This document shows positions 11,804 through 21,254 of a stretch of DNA of 64,000 bases, piece after piece; position 1 is the first letter of the stretch; the number at the start of each line of letters is the position of its first letter. The stretch comes from Rhinopomastus cyanomelas (taxonomy: Eukaryota > Chordata > Aves > Bucerotiformes > Rhinopomastidae), in NCBI GenBank assembly GCA_013400115.1, contig VXBP01004153.1:124789-188788 (forward strand), in the 5' to 3' direction. Position numbers and translations under genes: made by a program. The notes beneath the pieces are model-generated. The model was not told where the DNA came from. It searched no databases and saw nothing but the letters and a program-made list of their open reading frames with translations.

Positions 11804-12008
11804 GGAATCATAGAATCATAGAATCATAGAATCACTACGGATTGGAAGATCATCTAGTCCAATCCGCCTGCAACAGCAGGATCACCTAAACCAAGTAACA
11901 CAGGAATCTGTCCAGTCAGGTCTTGAATATCTCCAGTGAAGGAGACTCCACAACCTGTTGCAGTGCTCCATCACCCTCACCGTGAAGAAGTTCCTTCTCA
12001 GGTTGATA
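11804..12008 (-). mobile_element. CR1 LINE 3' end with expanded octamer tail
   Basis: The edge at 11804 carries AATCATAG octamers repeated at least three times, then the young-type block CATCTAGTCCAATCC, then the end of ORF2. Similarity stops near 12008 at the block AAGTTCCTTCTCAGG, so only about 205 bp were inserted or survive. Confidence 0.93.
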
Positions 12009-12790
12009 CTCATCCTGCAACTCCTCCAGGAGGCAATTTTTCTTTTCATGATTAGGGTACGTCCAGTAAGGTTGCAAGAAAGCTGCTTGGCTTTCCCGCA
12101 ACTGTGGGGAGAAGCATTGAAGAAGAGATTCTACCTGGAAAATCCTGTGGGGCAGCCTTTGAGAAATGTCTGCATCTTCAGTATTCAGGTACTGAACTTC
12201 CCACCAGGGTGGGAGCTCAGGTGATAACTCTCTGCTTTTGATCTATTGGATTTTGCAGTGACTTTGGTATGGTGATGAGACTGCAATATCCCATAATAGA
12301 TGGCTGTTTCTAGCAAGAGCTCTGCTATAATTGTATTTATGAGCAGAATACTTATAGAGGCCTTCAGGGAGCTTCAAGTGTAAAAACATTCCTATAACAA
12401 CATATAGACAGCCAACAGCCAAGCAATTAATTTCTTGACTACAAGTGGTGTTTGGGGCTCTGTCCTGCTATGCAACATCCATTAACACTGCAGATATTCT
12501 GCTGAAGGGAATGAGGGAACTGCTGGCTGGACACTCAGTCTTTCCTCTGTGCTTTGTGTACTTAAAGCAGTTTTAAAATAAAGTTCATTGATGCTAAAGA
12601 CACCACAAAAGTTCTGGTGTATTCTGCGGAAAAAACAGCAACTTGTTTTCCCAAAGAAGAGGCAGGTACAGACCTCAGAGGTCCAGGCATCAAAATGGAA
12701 AGTGACAGATGAGTGTTTGTAAGCATGCTTGTTCTCCTATTGCTTGACTTCCGGAACATCCTGATTTTCTCTCTGATGAAGGTCGCAGTA
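12009..12790. other. unique non-coding sequence
   Basis: AT-moderate DNA without a recognised gene or repeat. It ends in the 5-bp sequence CAGTA that abuts the LTR at 12791. Confidence 0.5.
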
Positions 12791-12943
12791 TGTTACCGTT
12801 TGAAAATTACCAGAATTTTAAGATGTGCTTTCATGAAGAAAAAGCTATATTGCTTTAAGAGGACGCCCACCCAGTGGCCTGTCCTGGGGAGAGATTACAC
12901 TGTCCCAAGTACCTGCCCTTAAGGGGTGTTGGCTAGGTAAGAG

Positions 12944-12952
12944 GATAAAAGG
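12944..12952 (+). promoter_or_regulatory. LTR TATA-like box
   Basis: GATAAAAGG, conserved in the second LTR although the flanking sequence differs considerably. It is the likely core promoter element of the LTR, about 155 bp from its 5' end. Confidence 0.5.
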
Positions 12953-13121
12953 GCAAGTGGCCAAGAGCCCTGCCCCTTTGGACTGGGGTCTTTCTACACT
13001 GGCACAGAGCGCCTTGGCTCCGGCACCCTCCCCACTCCCCTTCCCAGAGAGGTGTTAGAGGGAGACAGCTCGCAGTGGCTTACTGGGGCTTGCCGCGGCT
13101 CCCTCCCCCACTTTCCCCATT

Positions 13122-13149
13122 GGGGATGGGATGGAGGGGGCTCAGTGGG
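13122..13149 (+). other. G-quadruplex-capable tract in LTR
   Basis: Runs GGGG-AT-GGG-ATGGA-GGGG-CTCAGT-GGG on the plus strand have loops of 2 to 6 bases. In the second LTR a G-rich tract occurs on the opposite strand relative to the LTR. Confidence 0.35.
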
Positions 13150-13993
13150 TCCACTCCCATATACTCCGGTCCACGGTGCCCAGACCTGGCACTGAGGACC
13201 AGAGAAGCAAGACCTTAGTGAAGATTTACCATCACCCCCTTCCCACCATGGAGCAGCCGTTCAATTAGTTCATGGTGAGGTGAAGGGATTCCTCTTTTTC
13301 CCCCTGGAGCTGAGACAGGAGGAGACAGATGAGGGGAGGGTCATTGAACCTTCTCGGCCACATTTGCAGAGTGTATGGGGGGCCCTTGCTGACGCGGTCA
13401 TGTGGTTGATCTCCATCTTGGGTCCTGCACATGGCCGGGGCCATGTGGCCACCGCCACTGCCATCTTAGAGAGCACTGCTCAGCAGGAAGAGAGACTGTC
13501 ATTTCTGCAGCTGAGGAAAACTAGGGGTGCTCAAGTACTGGGGAGAATTCCTTCGTGCTTAGCTGAAGAAAGCAAAAGGACTTGAGAATCCTTAAACCTT
13601 GGGCATGAAAGACAGAGTCTGGGTTCTTTGTTTGAAAGTGTGTCTCCTGCACCGAGGGATGCAGTTCAGGTGCTGAGGAATCAGGCCTGCCCGATGAGCG
13701 TTGAGCTGGAGAAGCCACGCTGAAGAACTGAAGCATTCATCAGTTTGGACAGCCAGGGTGCTGCTGTTTGCAGGCAGGGGTGATACATGAATAATAGGGA
13801 GGGTGTTGGTACTCATCTCTACTCGACTGACATGTTCTTTTTCCCAGGTCTCTAATGTGAAAAAACGCAAAGACTGATACGACAGTGATCTCCCATTGTA
13901 TTTTTCTCAGAATATGTGATGGCATTTGTGACACAGTTTCTAGTTTGTGCGCACTAACTTGCTTAACCTTTTCTTCTTTTCCATTACAGAGTT

Positions 13994-13999
13994 AATAAA
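13994..13999 (+). terminator. LTR polyadenylation signal
   Basis: AATAAA in GTTAATAAACCC, about 130 bp before the LTR 3' end, at the expected place for the R/U5 part. It is also present in the inverted copy. Confidence 0.6.
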
Positions 14000-14125
14000 C
14001 CCTTTTCCATTTTCCCTAAGCAAAGTCTATCCATTTTCTGGAAAATTCTATCTGAGATCTGATCGAGACCTGACTGCTTTGTTTTCTTTTCCTTTATCTT
14101 TATTTGTGGTCTTGAACCCACCACA

Positions 14126-15020
14126 CAGCACAACTGGCCCCAAGCATCAACTAGCTCAGACAATGCCATTGCTGAAAAGGTCTGGTCATGGCTCCACACC
14201 TGATGAAGTCAAACAAAAATGAGTTCCCTTGACAGGAATCTCAGTGCCTGTTTTTTGTCATTGCTTTGCGTGAAATTAACTTAATAATGGGATATCTCAC
14301 ACAATTCAAGCCTCCCATAGAGTGACATTAATCAGCCTTGTTCTACGGGGGAAGTAATTATGTTGCGGTTAACGATAACTTATTCACAGTTTCTGATTAG
14401 TAGGGTGAGAGGAAAGGAGATTGTTTTCATAAAATTATGAAACAAAACAACAGGATCTTAAAAGAATTACAATGTTTCAAATTAAAAGTTGTTGAGAAAA
14501 GTTTCCATTCAGCCGACAAACTCTGCCACAGAAAATTGCTGAAGCCAAGGACTTAGCTGGTGTGAAAGGGCTTCAACATGTATGGAATTAGTAGGATTAC
14601 AAATAATTTCGGTGGTTATAATACAAGATGGTTCAGGTATTACAAAGAAAAAAACCTGTGTTAAGAACTGAGTTGTGTCCTTCAAGCAACTCGTAAGGTG
14701 TTCAAGCTCCTTTGTGAGGACAGTTTCTGGTTTGAGTACTCCAAAGCTGAAAAGCCCTTCCCAGAGCAGATGTGTGAAGACAGCTGAGCCTGTATTTCTT
14801 TGTTTAGGTATTAAACACAGGCATCAGGACTTTGTTGTGCCCTTCTGGTTTCTCATATACCCCTGACTGTGTCAAGGCAGCCAGTGCAACAGCTGGTGAA
14901 GGAAGGCAGAGAAGTAGGTCCTAGGGCTTTGGACCAGCCTGTTTATCCATTGAAGAAGAGAATTAAAGGTATCTGGCTTCCAGGTCTGTACTAAACACAA
15001 GGCTTTGCTCAGGATCATAC
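14126..15020. other. unique sequence downstream of LTR
   Basis: Contains the AT-rich block at 14240-14490 listed separately. No gene is recognised. Confidence 0.5.
14240..14490. promoter_or_regulatory. AT-rich conserved-element-like block
   Basis: About 250 bp rich in TAAT, TTAA and GATA cores: GAAATTAACTTAATAATGG (from 14272), GACATTAATCAG, AAGTAATTATG, GGTTAACGATAAC. Low CpG and this motif density suggest an enhancer-like element. This is inference without alignment. Confidence 0.25.
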
Positions 15021-15103
15021 AGAACCATAGAATCACAGAACATTAGGGATTGGAAGGGACTTCAAAATATCATCCAGTTCAATCTCCCCACCACAGCGTG
15101 ATC
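15021..15103 (-). mobile_element. short CR1 LINE 3' tail
   Basis: Plus strand CCATAGAATCACAGAACATT, then GGGATTGGAAGGGAC and CATCCAGTTCAATC: reverse complement of a young-type CR1 tail. Only about 80 bp remain. Confidence 0.88.
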
Positions 15104-15559
15104 GGAGCAGCTGTATGTTGAGAAAATGCCTCTTTAATAACCACAGCTTTCTGCACTTCCACTGGGCAACTGCAGCAGCCAGCAAGAATTTTCCCCCAAG
15201 AAACCCTGTTTTCCTCATTTAGGGGGAAGATGTTTTTCCTCATAACTGCAGTTGGACATGCAGTGCTTAGTGGAGTGATGCTCAGCTCTACCAGGAAGCC
15301 CTACTAGAGAGATGTGTGTGTGCTGGTGTTTATAACTGAGCCTGGCTTGAAGTGTGTTGCTAGAGAAGTTGTTATATTTATGCAGAATACGGTTTCCAGA
15401 TCCATATTGTGTTTTTGTTGTGTAAGAAGAAGACATTAAGCTTTTTCAGAGACACTGGTACCACATGAAACTTGGAAAAGTTAGTGCTGATTCTCGGGCT
15501 TCCTTTGGACTTCTGGGTCCTCTTCTGCAAGTCTGGGTGAACTCAGGTTTCCTTACAGC
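15104..15559. other. unique non-coding sequence
   Basis: Nothing recognised between two CR1 pieces in opposite orientations. Confidence 0.45.
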
Positions 15560-15926
15560 AGAAAGAAGAATGAGGAGAGAACTTATTGCTGTCTACAGCT
15601 ACTTGAAAGGAGGTGGTAGAGAGGTAGAAGCTGGTCTCTTCTCACAAGAAACAAGGGACAGGACTAGAGGAAATGGCCTCAAGCTGCCCCAGGGGAAGTT
15701 GAGGTTGGCCCTGACGAGAAATTTCTTCCTGGAAAGGGTCCTCAGGCCTCGATACAGGCTGCCCAGGGAGGGGGTTGAATCACTGTGAATGGCTGTGTTT
15801 CCCAGTTGCGGAGTTCTGGAGCTCAGGGACAGGGTTTAGTGGTGGGATTGGGACAGCTGGGTTCATGGTTGGACTCAATGATCTTTAAGGTCTTTTCCAA
15901 TCTAAACAGTACTATGATTCTATGAT
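15560..15926 (+). mobile_element. CR1 LINE 3' end, older subfamily, sense
   Basis: Translates in one frame across 15560-15788 into the C-terminal ORF2 blocks MRRELIAVYSYL, QGKLRLALTRNFF and LPREGVESL. The 3' UTR follows, ending ACTATGATTCTATGAT at about 15926. The frame is open for 107 codons but the element is 5'-truncated and lacks RT. Confidence 0.92.
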
Positions 15927-16783
15927 CTCCTACATTGTGCTGGACCTGTGGGACCTGTGATTGCTGACTTAGAACAGCACTGAAACAGGCCATAAACTAA
16001 GTTGCAAGGCATCTTTATCAAAGACTGAAAGCCAAAAAGCTTGAAAGCTGCTCAGTCCAGATACTTTTGCTGTCTAAGCCAGCTGGCCACGTCCCCTGCC
16101 CAGGATAGCCATGGCAATGCAAGAGGAAAGACTGGTGGCTGCAGGGATGGGTGTCCATATAGGGCACTGGAAGGGATTTGTTCTGTTGTCAGATGGAGGA
16201 AGGAACAAGCAAAGCATGGAAGGGACTAGTGGGCAGTCCTGAAATGTTACCTGGCTACTGACATTTCACTGAGTTTTGTAGCATTTTGCAAGTGGAGGTG
16301 GCAGAATGGCTTGCAGTAGTAATAGCAGAGATGTCTAAAGATCAGGGCTGGCTTAGGATGCTGGTGGGACAGGAGGATACAGGGGGTGCCTCTCCTAACC
16401 TAAGAAAACAGCTTCCAGTGTTGCAGAGTACAGACTATAAACCAAATTTTCCCTGCATTGCTGGGGTTTTTAATTTGTTTGTTTGGTTTCTAATATTTCA
16501 CTGAGCCCAGAGCAAACATAGAAAGCAGTACTTGTGCTGCAGGAAGCTCTGGTCATTGCTTCCTAGGGCCATTGGAAGAGGAATGGCCAGATAAAGCTGA
16601 TCACATACAGTTCAGGTGGGGCTTTTGCAGCTGAAGTCAGTGAATGGAGTGTTACTAAGCACAAGAGGAATCTTCACTGAACAGGGAGCTCATGGATAAA
16701 CTCAAGTGCTGAAAAGATGTGCAAGTGGGGAATGTGATGGAGGATGAAGAGGAAATAAAATTGCCCTGCCCTACAAGGAGGTT
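15927..16783. other. unique non-coding sequence
   Basis: No gene or repeat recognised; short ORFs of 60 to 70 codons only. Confidence 0.45.
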
Positions 16784-17133
16784 GTTAGGAAGGCCAAAGC
16801 TCAACTGGAACATAGCATCAAGGGCAATAAGAAGAGTTTCTGCCAGAATGTCAGCAGCAAAAATAATTAATAAGCGAACTGTGGGTATGCTGCAGTATGT
16901 GAGAGAGAAGGATGTGATCCAGTGACAGCAGATATAGACAAGGCAAAGAAACTCAATGTTTTGGGGTTTTTTGTCTTCTCCACTGAAAACGTCTCCTCAG
17001 TCTCTGGGCTTAGAGAAGTTTTGGGGAGGAGACAAACTATCAGTATTAGAGGAGGACTGAGTTAAGGATTTCTTGAGAAATCTCAGCTGTAGAAGTCCAT
17101 GGAACGGAAGAGGATGCATCTGAGGTAGTTCTC
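16784..17133 (+). mobile_element. highly decayed CR1-like ORF2 linker
   Basis: Recognised only at protein level. The stretch from 16784 reads VRKAKAQLEHSI and KKSFCQNVSSKN. Near 16925 follow DKAKKLN and a remnant resembling the AFFASVFT block. Near 17050 follow ED, VKDFL and RNL in the style of the CR1 region just before the RT fingers. The order matches the endonuclease-to-RT linker of a CR1 ORF2, with several frameshifts. No 3' tail is attached. Confidence 0.65.
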
Positions 17134-17673
17134 TTTCCTGACCGAGTCATTCCATGATGCTCGTGTCAATCTGTGCAGTCAGAGTTTTAGCTGAAGGTCT
17201 CTAATAAACACTTTAAATGTGAGGCTTCCCTGTGCCCATCTTTGAAGCAGCTGCTGTTCTCTGGGGTCAAAGCTGTCTGCAGCTCTGCCCTAGCTCTGGG
17301 AGGGTGAGGTTCTGCACAAAGCTTTGACTAAAGTTTACTTTTGCAGATACAGCTGAAGAAAGCACAGGTCGTGGAGGTCTCTGGATCTGCAGTTTTACCT
17401 CCCTCTCTTGCCAAAGCAACATTTCCAGCACTAGAAAGAAAATACTTTGAAAAAAATTGTTACACTTAGGAATTTCTGAGATGGACCTTTGGAAATGTAG
17501 ATGTCCTCATTGTCTGTCTCTTCTCTTGGGTGCTGGCTGAGCAATTGGCCTGAAATACTACTTGTTCAGAGTAAAATGTCCCTTTGCTCTGAAAGCTGGA
17601 GATTTTTGTCACACTCTGTCAGTGACACTGTGCCAGGCTGCCAACAGAGCAAAATGCCTCCTCACATTGGCTA
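17134..17673. other. unique non-coding sequence
   Basis: No feature recognised. It could hold further decayed CR1 ORF2 sequence, but I cannot support that by eye. Confidence 0.4.
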
Positions 17674-18650
17674 ATAGAATAATAGAATCATTAGGGATTA
17701 GAAGGGACCTCAAAAGATCATCTATTCCAGCCCCCTTTCTACAGCAGAATCACCTAGATCAAGTTGCACAGGAATGTATCCAGGTGGAGTTTAAATATCT
17801 GCAGGGAAGGAGACTCCACAGACTCCCTGGGCAGTGCATTCCAGTGCTCTGTCACCCTCACTGTGAAGAAGTTCCTTCTGATACATATGTGGAACCTTCT
17901 GTGTTCCAGCTGACACCCATTGCCCCTTGTCCTATCATTATATGACACTGAGAAGAGCCTGGCTCCAACCTCCTGACACCTACCCTTCATATTAATGAGG
18001 CCACCCCTCAGTCTCCTCTTCTCCAAGCTAAAGAGACCCAGCTCCCTCAGCCTCTCCTCATAAGGGAGGTATTCCACCTCCTTCATCATCCTTGTTGCCC
18101 TACGCTGGACTCCCTCCAGCAGCTCCACATCCCTCTTGAACTGAGTGGCCCAGAACTGGACACAATACTCCAGGTGTAGTCTCACCAGGGCAGAGTAGAG
18201 GGGGAGAAGAACCTTTCTTGATCTGCTAACCACCTCCATTCTGATCCACCCCAGGATGTTGTTGGCTTTTTTAACCATAAAAGCACATTGCTGGCTCATG
18301 GTTTTCCTGCTCTCCACCAGGACTCCCAGATCCCTTTCTCCAACACTGCTCTCCAACACGTCAGTCCGCGGCCTATACTGGTTCCTGAGGTTGTTCTTGC
18401 ACAGATGCAAGACTCTGCACTTGCCCTTGTTATATTTCATTAAATGTCTCCCTGCCCAGCTCTCCAGCCTGTCCAGGTCTTGCTGAATGGCAGCACAGTC
18501 TGCTGGGGTGTCGGTGACACCACCCAGCTTTGTGTCATAAGTAGACTTGCTGACAGTGCTCTCTAATTCCTCATCCAAGTCATTAATGAATAGATTGAAT
18601 AGGACTTGTCCCAGTACTGACCCTTGGGGGACTCCACTAGATACAGGCCT
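17674..18650 (-). mobile_element. young CR1 LINE, about 1 kb, 5'-truncated
   Basis: The 3' tail is at 17674 on the plus strand (TAGAATAATAGAATCATTAG). The element extends to about 18650, where similarity to the copy at 57.1 kb ends after ACTCCACTAGATACAGGCCT. It covers the thumb and C-terminal part of ORF2 and the 3' UTR. A single 274-codon frame remains open. Confidence 0.95.
17754..18578 (-). pseudogene. CR1 ORF2 C-terminal fragment, RT active site altered
   Basis: Open frame of 274 codons on the minus strand, covering the end of the RT palm and the C-terminal region: [75 protein letters not shown]. At the position of the catalytic FADD motif this copy reads STYD, so the first of the paired aspartates is tyrosine. 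The fragment also lacks the endonuclease and most of the RT. It is a dead LINE remnant despite the open frame; the ATG is incidental. Confidence 0.9.
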
Positions 18651-19683
18651 CAGCCTCCCAGCTGCCCTGTGGAGAAGGTGTTACACACGTGAGCACACAT
18701 AGACATCCAGAAGATGCTTCAGAGACTGCTAGTGTGACAGAGAGACCCTGCAGAGACTTGCTAGTCTAGGGGCCTTAATGAAGGGGCTCATTGCGTTGCT
18801 CCTCCCCCTTCCTTGCTGGGAAGGTGCAGAGCTGCCTGCCACTGGAAACTGCCGCTAATTGGACCTTATTAAAAATTTACTTCTGTTTTACAATAAAGCT
18901 GGAGCATTTACCTTCCCCCAGCAAAGCCTTTAATTAACAACACAAATGGGCTACGTTGGGAGGAGGACAGCAAAGCTCTGACTGTCAATACGGTGACCTC
19001 ACTGCAGACCTTCCCGCCAGCTCTGTGAGGAAAAGCAGCCACCCACGCAGATGGGATGCAGATGAACAGTTTCTGCTGGTTGTCTCTCATGGGCTGTGAG
19101 CTGCAGAATTTCCTATTTCCTTCAGGAAGGAGCTAGGATGCAAGGATACATCTTGGAAAATAATATATATATTTTTAAAATGAGAACTAACCACCTGATT
19201 GAAGAATGAGAGGCCCTAGATTTTCCTACAGGAAATCCCCCTGTCCTGAGAGATGTCCCTGTGGCCAGTTTGTCTCAGTGGGCTGTATTGCAGCAATGCC
19301 ATGCTTCCACCACTGGAGGTTTAGGAGCTGTCACTGGTAATTTTGCAGAGGTCATTGTCCATTGGGTAAGACCACATAATGCCCCTATCCTAGCTTGGCA
19401 GACCTATGGAGTTTTGAATGCACCAGGAACACCAAAGAAAAAGACCTCTTCCTGTGCCCTGATTGTCCATCATGCTATGGTGAAGCAAGATATCTGAGTA
19501 TAGCTGTTGGGTGGACAATTAGTGACCAGCTGGTTTTGCCAGGTAGCATCTGGTAACTTTGATTCCTGCCAGTTCTATCTCCGTGCACCATTGAAATGGA
19601 ATCCTCGCAGGTGCTGGGGGTAAATATCTGTCTTCCTGTGCAGCCCAGCCTATGGGTGCTCTGAGAAGTTAGGGAGCACAGAT
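18651..19683. other. unique non-coding sequence
   Basis: Contains an AT-rich stretch at about 18850-18945 (GCTAATTGGACC, TTATTAAAAATTTAC, CTTTAATTAAC) and an AT run at 19159-19180. No gene is seen. Confidence 0.45.
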
Positions 19684-19765
19684 TCACAGAATCACAGAAT
19701 CATTAGGGATTGGAAGGGACCTCGAAAAATCACCTAGTCCAATCCCACCGCAACAGCAGGATCAC

Positions 19766-20538
19766 CTAGACCAATTCACACAGGAACACATCCAGGAGGG
19801 TCTTAAATGTCTCCAGAGGAGACTCCACAACCTCCTTGGGCAGCCTGTTCCAGTGCTCCATCACCCTCACTGTAAAGAAGTTCCTTCTCAGGTTGATGTG
19901 GAACCTTCTGTGTTCCAGCTGACACCCATTGCCCCTCATCCTATCATTACACGACACTGAGAAGAGCCTGGCTCCATCCTCCCAACACCCACCCTTCAAA
20001 TATTTATAGACATTAATGAGGTCACCCCTCAGTCTCCTCTTCTCCAAGCTAAACAGACCCAGCTCCCTCAGCCTCTCCTCACAAGGGAGGTATTCCACCT
20101 CCTTCATCATCCTTGTTGCCCTACGCTGGACTCCCTCCAGCAGCTCCACATCCCTCTTGAACTGAGAGGCCCAGAACTGGACACAATACTCCAGGTGTGG
20201 TCTCACCAGGGCAGAGTAGAAGGGGAGAAGAACCTCTCTTGATCTAACCACCTCCATTCTGATCCACCCCGGGATGCTGTTGGCCCTCTTGGCCACAAGA
20301 GAACACTGCTGGCTCATGGTCATCCTGCTGTCCACCAGGACCCCCAGGTCCCTTTCTCCTACACTACACTCCAACAGGTCAGTCCGCAGCCTGTACTGGT
20401 ACCTGGGGTTGTTCTTGCCCAGATGACAGACTCTACACTGACCCTTGTTATAGCTCATTAAATTTCTCTTGCCCAGCTCTCCAGACTGTCCAGATCTTGC
20501 TGAATGGCAGCACAGTCTGCAGGGGTGTCGGCGACACC
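19766..20538 (-). pseudogene. CR1 ORF2, C-terminal part (end of RT)
   Basis: On the minus strand from the N the frame is initially shifted (the bases correspond to GVTDTP and AAIQQD in another phase). It then stays open through [65 protein letters not shown] to FLCELV, where the ORF2 stop lies at about 19766. The catalytic FADD motif would lie just inside the missing stretch. Listed as pseudogene because the visible sequence is incomplete, though the genomic copy might be intact. Confidence 0.85.
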
Positions 20539-20539
20539 A

Positions 20540-20540
20540 N
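20540..20540. other. single N, probable collapsed assembly gap
   Basis: Left of the N the sequence is RT (GTGTCGGCGACACCA); right of it is endonuclease (GGTCTTCCAGCAGATATCTG). These two blocks are far apart in every intact CR1 ORF2. The two flanking frames are out of phase. A contig join in a multi-copy repeat is the simplest reading. Confidence 0.8.
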
Positions 20541-20551
20541 GGTCTTCCAGC

Positions 20552-21071
20552 AGATATCTGGGTAGTTAAAATCCCCCATGAGAACCAGGGCCTGTAGCTG
20601 TGAGGCTGCTGCCAGCTGCCTGTAGAAGACCTCATCAACTTCCTCACTCTGATCTGGAGGTCTGTAATAGACACTCACAACAGTGTCACCCATGCCAGCC
20701 TGCCCCTTAATCCGCACCCACAATCTCTCAACTCTCTCTTCTGCTGCCCTTGGACAGAACTCAATGCATTCCAGCTGTTCTCTCACATAGAAGGCAACTC
20801 CTCCATCCCGCCTTGCTGACCTGTCCCTTCTAAAAAGGATGTAGCTGTCCATGACCACATTCCAGTCATGCAAGCTGTCCCACCAGGTCTCCGTAATCGC
20901 TACCAAATCATAATCGCCTGACTGGACACAGATTTCTAACTCCTCCTGCTTATTCCCCATGCTGCGTGCATTGGTGTACAGGAATTTCAGGGACCAAGCT
21001 GAGCATTCCAATTTCACCGTAGGACAGCGAGAGGCCACCTGGTTTCCCTTAAGACCAGAGCTCTGTCCCAC
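20552..21071 (-). pseudogene. CR1 ORF2, N-terminal endonuclease domain (APE type)
   Basis: Open minus-strand frame with the apurinic-like endonuclease motifs of CR1 ORF2 in order: LYTNARSMGNKQEEL near the N-terminus, AITETWWD (catalytic Glu region), RDGGVAFYVRE, VSVYYRPP and LMGDFNYPDICWK. The domain nicks target DNA to prime reverse transcription in active elements. No stop or frameshift is visible from the ATG at 21071 to the N. The end of the domain and the RT lie in the missing segment. Confidence 0.9.
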
Positions 21072-21187
21072 TCGTGCTCGCCCATCAACTAACCCACCCC
21101 CCCTCGAATCTAGTTTAAAGTCCTCTGAATGAGCCCTGCCAGCTCCTGCCCCAGAACCCTTTTACGCCTCTGAGATAAACCCCTCTC

Positions 21188-21254
21188 ATATCTATCTGCT
21201 AGGTCCTTTTTTTTTTAGCAGATATCTATCTGCTGTCCTTTTTGTTGTAGCAAA
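21188..21254. repeat. imperfect 34-bp tandem duplication
   Basis: ATATCTATCTGCT at 21188-21200 recurs at 21222-21234. Each copy is followed by (AG)GTCC and a T-rich run, ten or more T in the first and shorter in the second. It lies at the 5' end of the CR1 copy and may be an internal duplication of its leader. Confidence 0.7.

Larger units (their letters stand above)
12791..14125 (+). mobile_element. solo LTR of endogenous retrovirus (copy 1)
   Basis: A 1335-bp element beginning TGTTACCGTTTG and ending GAACCCACCACA, so it has canonical TG...CA termini. The same element occurs inverted at 30340-31537, which fixes both ends. It is flanked by CAGTA (12786-12790) and CAGCA (14126-14130), a 5-bp target duplication with one mismatch. 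A TATA-like box at 12944 and AATAAA at 13994 give plus-strand orientation. No primer-binding site or gag/pol follows the 3' end, so this is a solo LTR. The general style resembles avian ERVL LTRs, but the family is not certain. ORFs inside it (up to 101 codons) are not viral genes. Confidence 0.85.
19684..21254 (-). mobile_element. youngest CR1 LINE, both ORF2 ends present, gap in middle
   Basis: The 3' tail lies at 19684 (TTCACAGAATCACAGAATC on the plus strand). Going 5' along the element come the 3' UTR, the ORF2 C-terminus and end of RT, then an N at 20540, then the ORF2 endonuclease. Upstream is the end of a preceding frame (from about 21200 on the minus strand: ADRYERGLSQRRKR, ending at a stop near 21112). 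Both ORF2 halves are free of stops. The RT core expected between them is absent, so the assembly probably hides about 1 to 1.5 kb at the N. The 5' limit is approximate. Confidence 0.93.

Noticed and set aside
11804..11835. Repeated AATCATAG units, CRISPR- or satellite-like at first glance
   Set aside because: These are the normal octamer tail of CR1, with no spacers and the CR1 body directly adjoining.
13592..13870. 92-codon frame antisense to LTR copy 1, also open in copy 2 (30602-30880)
   Set aside because: The frame is shared only because this part of the two LTRs is nearly identical at the nucleotide level. It runs against LTR transcription and resembles no retroviral protein.
14126..14160. 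Possible primer-binding site after LTR copy 1
   Set aside because: No TGG-initiated tRNA-complementary stretch directly follows the CA terminus, and a CAGCA target-duplication candidate does. The element is a solo LTR.
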